A DNA stretch of 64,000 nt from Lachnospiraceae bacterium (GTDB lineage Bacteria; Bacillota; Clostridia; Lachnospirales; Lachnospiraceae): positions 113,856-177,855 of the forward strand of contig JAAUZC010000009.1 of assembly GCA_014804795.1 (NCBI GenBank). The letters run 5' to 3'. Under the pieces are notes generated by a model that was given only the letters and a program-made list of their open reading frames with translations, ran no database searches and was not told the origin of the DNA. Position 1 is the stretch's first letter. Every line of letters begins with the position of its first letter. The position numbers and the translations under genes are program-made. Below, in pieces: positions 62,065-64,000 of this stretch.

Positions 62065-63429
62065 TTATTCCCCGATGTGCACAACTACTCTTCTCCATAT
62101 CCTCACCAGAAAGAATGCTGTCACACACGCAGACATCACCTCCGCGATCGGGAACGCCCACCATACTTTCTGCAGCTCGCCGGTCAGCGAAAGCAGATAA
62201 GCCACCGGAAGCAGCACGAGAAGCTGTCTGCATACGGAAATGATCATGCTGTACCAGGCATGGCCCAAAGCCTGGAACAGAGAACCTGCCACGATACAGA
62301 CTGCTGCCACAATAAAACAGGTACTGATGGTCCGTAACGCCGGCACGCCGATGGCAAGCATCGTCTCCGAAGCTTCAAAGAGCAGCAGAAGTTTGTCAGG
62401 AATGCACTGCATAAGTACAATTCCCACCGCCATGATAACTACCGCATAACAGGCTGCCAGTTTGAATGCTCTGACCACCCGTTCCCTGTTTCCGGCGCCA
62501 TAGTTGTAGGCAAGGATCGAAACCAGTCCATTATTTAATCCAAACACCGGCATAAACACAAAACTCTGCAGTTTGAAATACGCTCCGAATACCGCTGTCG
62601 CCGTATCTGTGAACGCGATCAGGATCCGGTTCATACCATAAGTCATCACAGAGCCGATGGCCTGCATAATAATAGAAGGAATACCGATCATATAAATATG
62701 CCTGATGGCCTTGCCGTTCGGTTTGAATCCTTTCATATTTATATGTATCTCCTTATTGACCTTCACATTGAAAACGACCGCCAGCACAGCTGCCACACAC
62801 TGTCCGATCACGGTCGCCACAGCCGCGCCTGCAACCCCCATCTTCGGCATGCCGAAATAACCGAAAATCAAAATCGGGTCAAGAATAATATTGATGATCG
62901 CGCCGGTTCCCTGTGTGATCATCGCATAAAATGTCTTTCCGGTGGCCTGCAGCAGCTTTTCAAAGGTCGACTGCATAAAGATACCCAGCGAAGCCACACA
63001 GATAATTGTTAAGTATTCCTTGCCATACTCATTGATCACCGGATCGGTTGTCTGACTCGCATAGAATATTTTCACTGCAAAAATGCCGATCAACAGAAAC
63101 AACAGATAGCTCAGCACTGCCAGAAAAATACCGTTCTTCGCTATGTCATCCGCCTTTTCAAATTCCTTTTCCCCCAAAAAGCGCGAAAGCAGCGCATTGA
63201 CACCGACTGCTGTTCCAACCCCCACCGCGATCATCAATGTCTGAATCGGGAATGCAAGGGATACTGCCGTCAATGCTTTTTCTTCAATCCTTGCCACAAA
63301 AATACTGTCTACAATATTGTAAAGTGCCTGAACCAACATGGAGATCATCATCGGCAACGACATCGTAATAAGCAGTTTATTGACGGGCATCACACCCATC
63401 TTATTTTCATTTACTTTTGTTTCATCCAT
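62065..63429 (-). CDS. MATE-family efflux transporter
   Basis: 454 residues with twelve predicted membrane segments in two similar halves. Starts with MGVMPVNKLLITMSLPMMISMLVQALYNIVDSIFVARI, a typical MATE N-terminus, with the half-repeat PSIIMQAIGSVMTYGMNRIL in the second half. Exports cationic drugs or metabolites by Na+ or H+ antiport; substrate unknown. Single gene between tRNA genes. Confidence 0.95.
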   Translation of the reverse strand: MDETKVNENKMGVMPVNKLLITMSLPMMISMLVQALYNIVDSIFVARIEEKALTAVSLAFPIQTLMIAVGVGTAVGVNALLSRFLGEKEFEKADDIAKNGIFLAVLSYLLFLLIGIFAVKIFYASQTTDPVINEYGKEYLTIICVASLGIFMQSTFEKLLQATGKTFYAMITQGTGAIINIILDPILIFGYFGMPKMGVAGAAVATVIGQCVAAVLAVVFNVKVNKEIHINMKGFKPNGKAIRHIYMIGIPSIIMQAIGSVMTYGMNRILIAFTDTATAVFGAYFKLQSFVFMPVFGLNNGLVSILAYNYGAGNRERVVRAFKLAACYAVVIMAVGIVLMQCIPDKLLLLFEASETMLAIGVPALRTISTCFIVAAVCIVAGSLFQALGHAWYSMIISVCRQLLVLLPVAYLLSLTGELQKVWWAFPIAEVMSACVTAFFLVRIWRRVVVHIGE

Positions 63430-63488
63430 AATGTCTGTATCCTTTCCGCAATGTGCAGGCTTTTATATGCGCTCTCTGTCTTATACAT

Positions 63489-63586
63489 AAAAAAAAGAGC
63501 CAGAACACCGCCCTTTACCGCATTGCATTCATATTAATGCGTCACCGGGAACTCAAGTCCCCGGACAACTCTTTTCCTTAATTTAA
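63489..63586 (-). other. tRNA-Lys downstream region with partial tRNA copy and T8 tract
   Basis: Between tRNA-Lys and the MATE gene. 63541-63570 is a degenerate copy of the tRNA-Lys 3' region (63590-63618), differing by a few bases and one insertion; it folds into an 8-bp hairpin with a 4-nt loop. GCATT-AATATG-AATGC follows, then T8 (63496-63489) on the minus strand, a possible terminator although no stem directly abuts it. Confidence 0.55.
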
Positions 63587-63659
63587 TGAGCCACCGGGGA
63601 CTCGAACCCCGGACAACTTGATTAAAAGTCAAGTGCTCTACCACCTGAGCTAGTGGCCC
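63587..63659 (-). tRNA. tRNA-Lys (anticodon TTT)
   Basis: 73 nt; acceptor GGGCCAC/GTGGCTC with one G-U, anticodon loop CTTTTAA, T-loop GTTCGAGTC, discriminator A. No encoded CCA. Confidence 0.96.
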
Positions 63660-63708
63660 ATATAAAATCACTTCACACACAAATATCTATGATATCCATA
63701 TGTACGAA

Positions 63709-63780
63709 CTGGGCTAGCTGGATTCGAACCAGCGAATGCAGGAGTCAAAGTCCTGTGCCTTACCGCTTGGCTATAGCCCA
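63709..63780 (-). tRNA. tRNA-Gln (anticodon TTG)
   Basis: 72 nt; acceptor TGGGCTA/TAGCCCA, anticodon loop CTTTGAC, T-loop GTTCGAATC, discriminator G. No encoded CCA. Confidence 0.96.
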
Positions 63781-63829
63781 CTACGGCTCCCTGCCTTTAC
63801 GAATCTCTTACGCCCACTGATACGATCAG

Positions 63830-63903
63830 GGTGGGTAAAGGGACTCGAACCCTCGGCCTCCAGAGCCACAATCTGGCGCGCTAGCCAACTGCGCCATACC
63901 CAC
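63830..63903 (-). tRNA. tRNA-His (anticodon GTG)
   Basis: Acceptor GTGGGTA/TACCCAC, discriminator C with an encoded G at 63904 able to serve as the His-specific G-1, anticodon loop TTGTGGC, T-loop GTTCGAGTC. Confidence 0.95.
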
Positions 63904-63927
63904 CATATAGACATCTGCATGTCCAAA

Positions 63928-64000
<73 letters not shown>

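Overview
The window reads as chromosome of a flagellated, anaerobic, Gram-positive Clostridia, most likely Lachnospiraceae. Supporting signs are oxygen-sensitive glycyl radical chemistry, a Clostridia-type flagellin, a mannose-family PTS, OmpR-type two-component genes, clostridial-style Shine-Dalgarno sites and moderate GC. No transposase, integrase, CRISPR array or rRNA was seen. This assignment is an inference from gene content.

Layout. 1-4860: start of folC (cut by the window edge), valS and an HtrA-like protease, all on the minus strand. 4947-13124: a nine-gene minus-strand operon carrying the four subunits of a mannose-family PTS, a glycyl radical enzyme (GRE) with its radical SAM activase, an FSA-type fructose-6-phosphate aldolase, and NagB- and NagA-like enzymes. 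A DeoR-family regulator diverges from it across a promoter region with a long inverted repeat. GRE + activase + FSA + PTS is the arrangement expected for radical-mediated cleavage of 1,5-anhydrohexitol phosphates. The added NagA, and a NagB-like protein that has lost a catalytic glutamate, suggest an amino-sugar variant. 14235-23284: housekeeping or miscellaneous genes (alpha-amylase-family hydrolase, endonuclease IV, a nuclease-helicase fusion, a two-component pair) separated by repeat-bearing intergenic regions.

23463-59967: about 36 kb of almost gapless minus-strand genes forming one glycan or flagellin-glycosylation island, followed by the flagellin gene (60146-61615). The island encodes many glycosyltransferases, a KDO pathway (KdsD, KdsA, KdsB, no KdsC seen), a Maf/DUF115-type transferase, methyltransferases, two TupA-like ATP-grasp proteins, an AsnB-type amidotransferase, three cytidylyltransferase domains, LicD, a PdxA-family dehydrogenase, a radical SAM protein, and a CDP-glycerol-transferase-like protein. 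The most striking pattern is a small Rossmann-like module (YGAGxxG, then a VDN-like strand end) fused to the N or C terminus of, or coupled to, at least fourteen otherwise unrelated proteins. The central part (about 33-52 kb) looks distinctly AT-richer than the flanks, suggesting acquisition as an island.

61616-64000: the flagellin leader with a sigma-28-type promoter and two CsrA-like GGA sites, tRNA-Leu, a MATE transporter, and a tRNA run (Lys, Gln, His, Arg), with a degenerate copy of the 3' part of the tRNA-Lys gene. Working model: flagellin is modified by the GT2 protein beside it and by the Maf-like transferase. KDO and CDP-activated phosphoryl groups would be supplied by the island, and the shared module may tether or regulate its enzymes.
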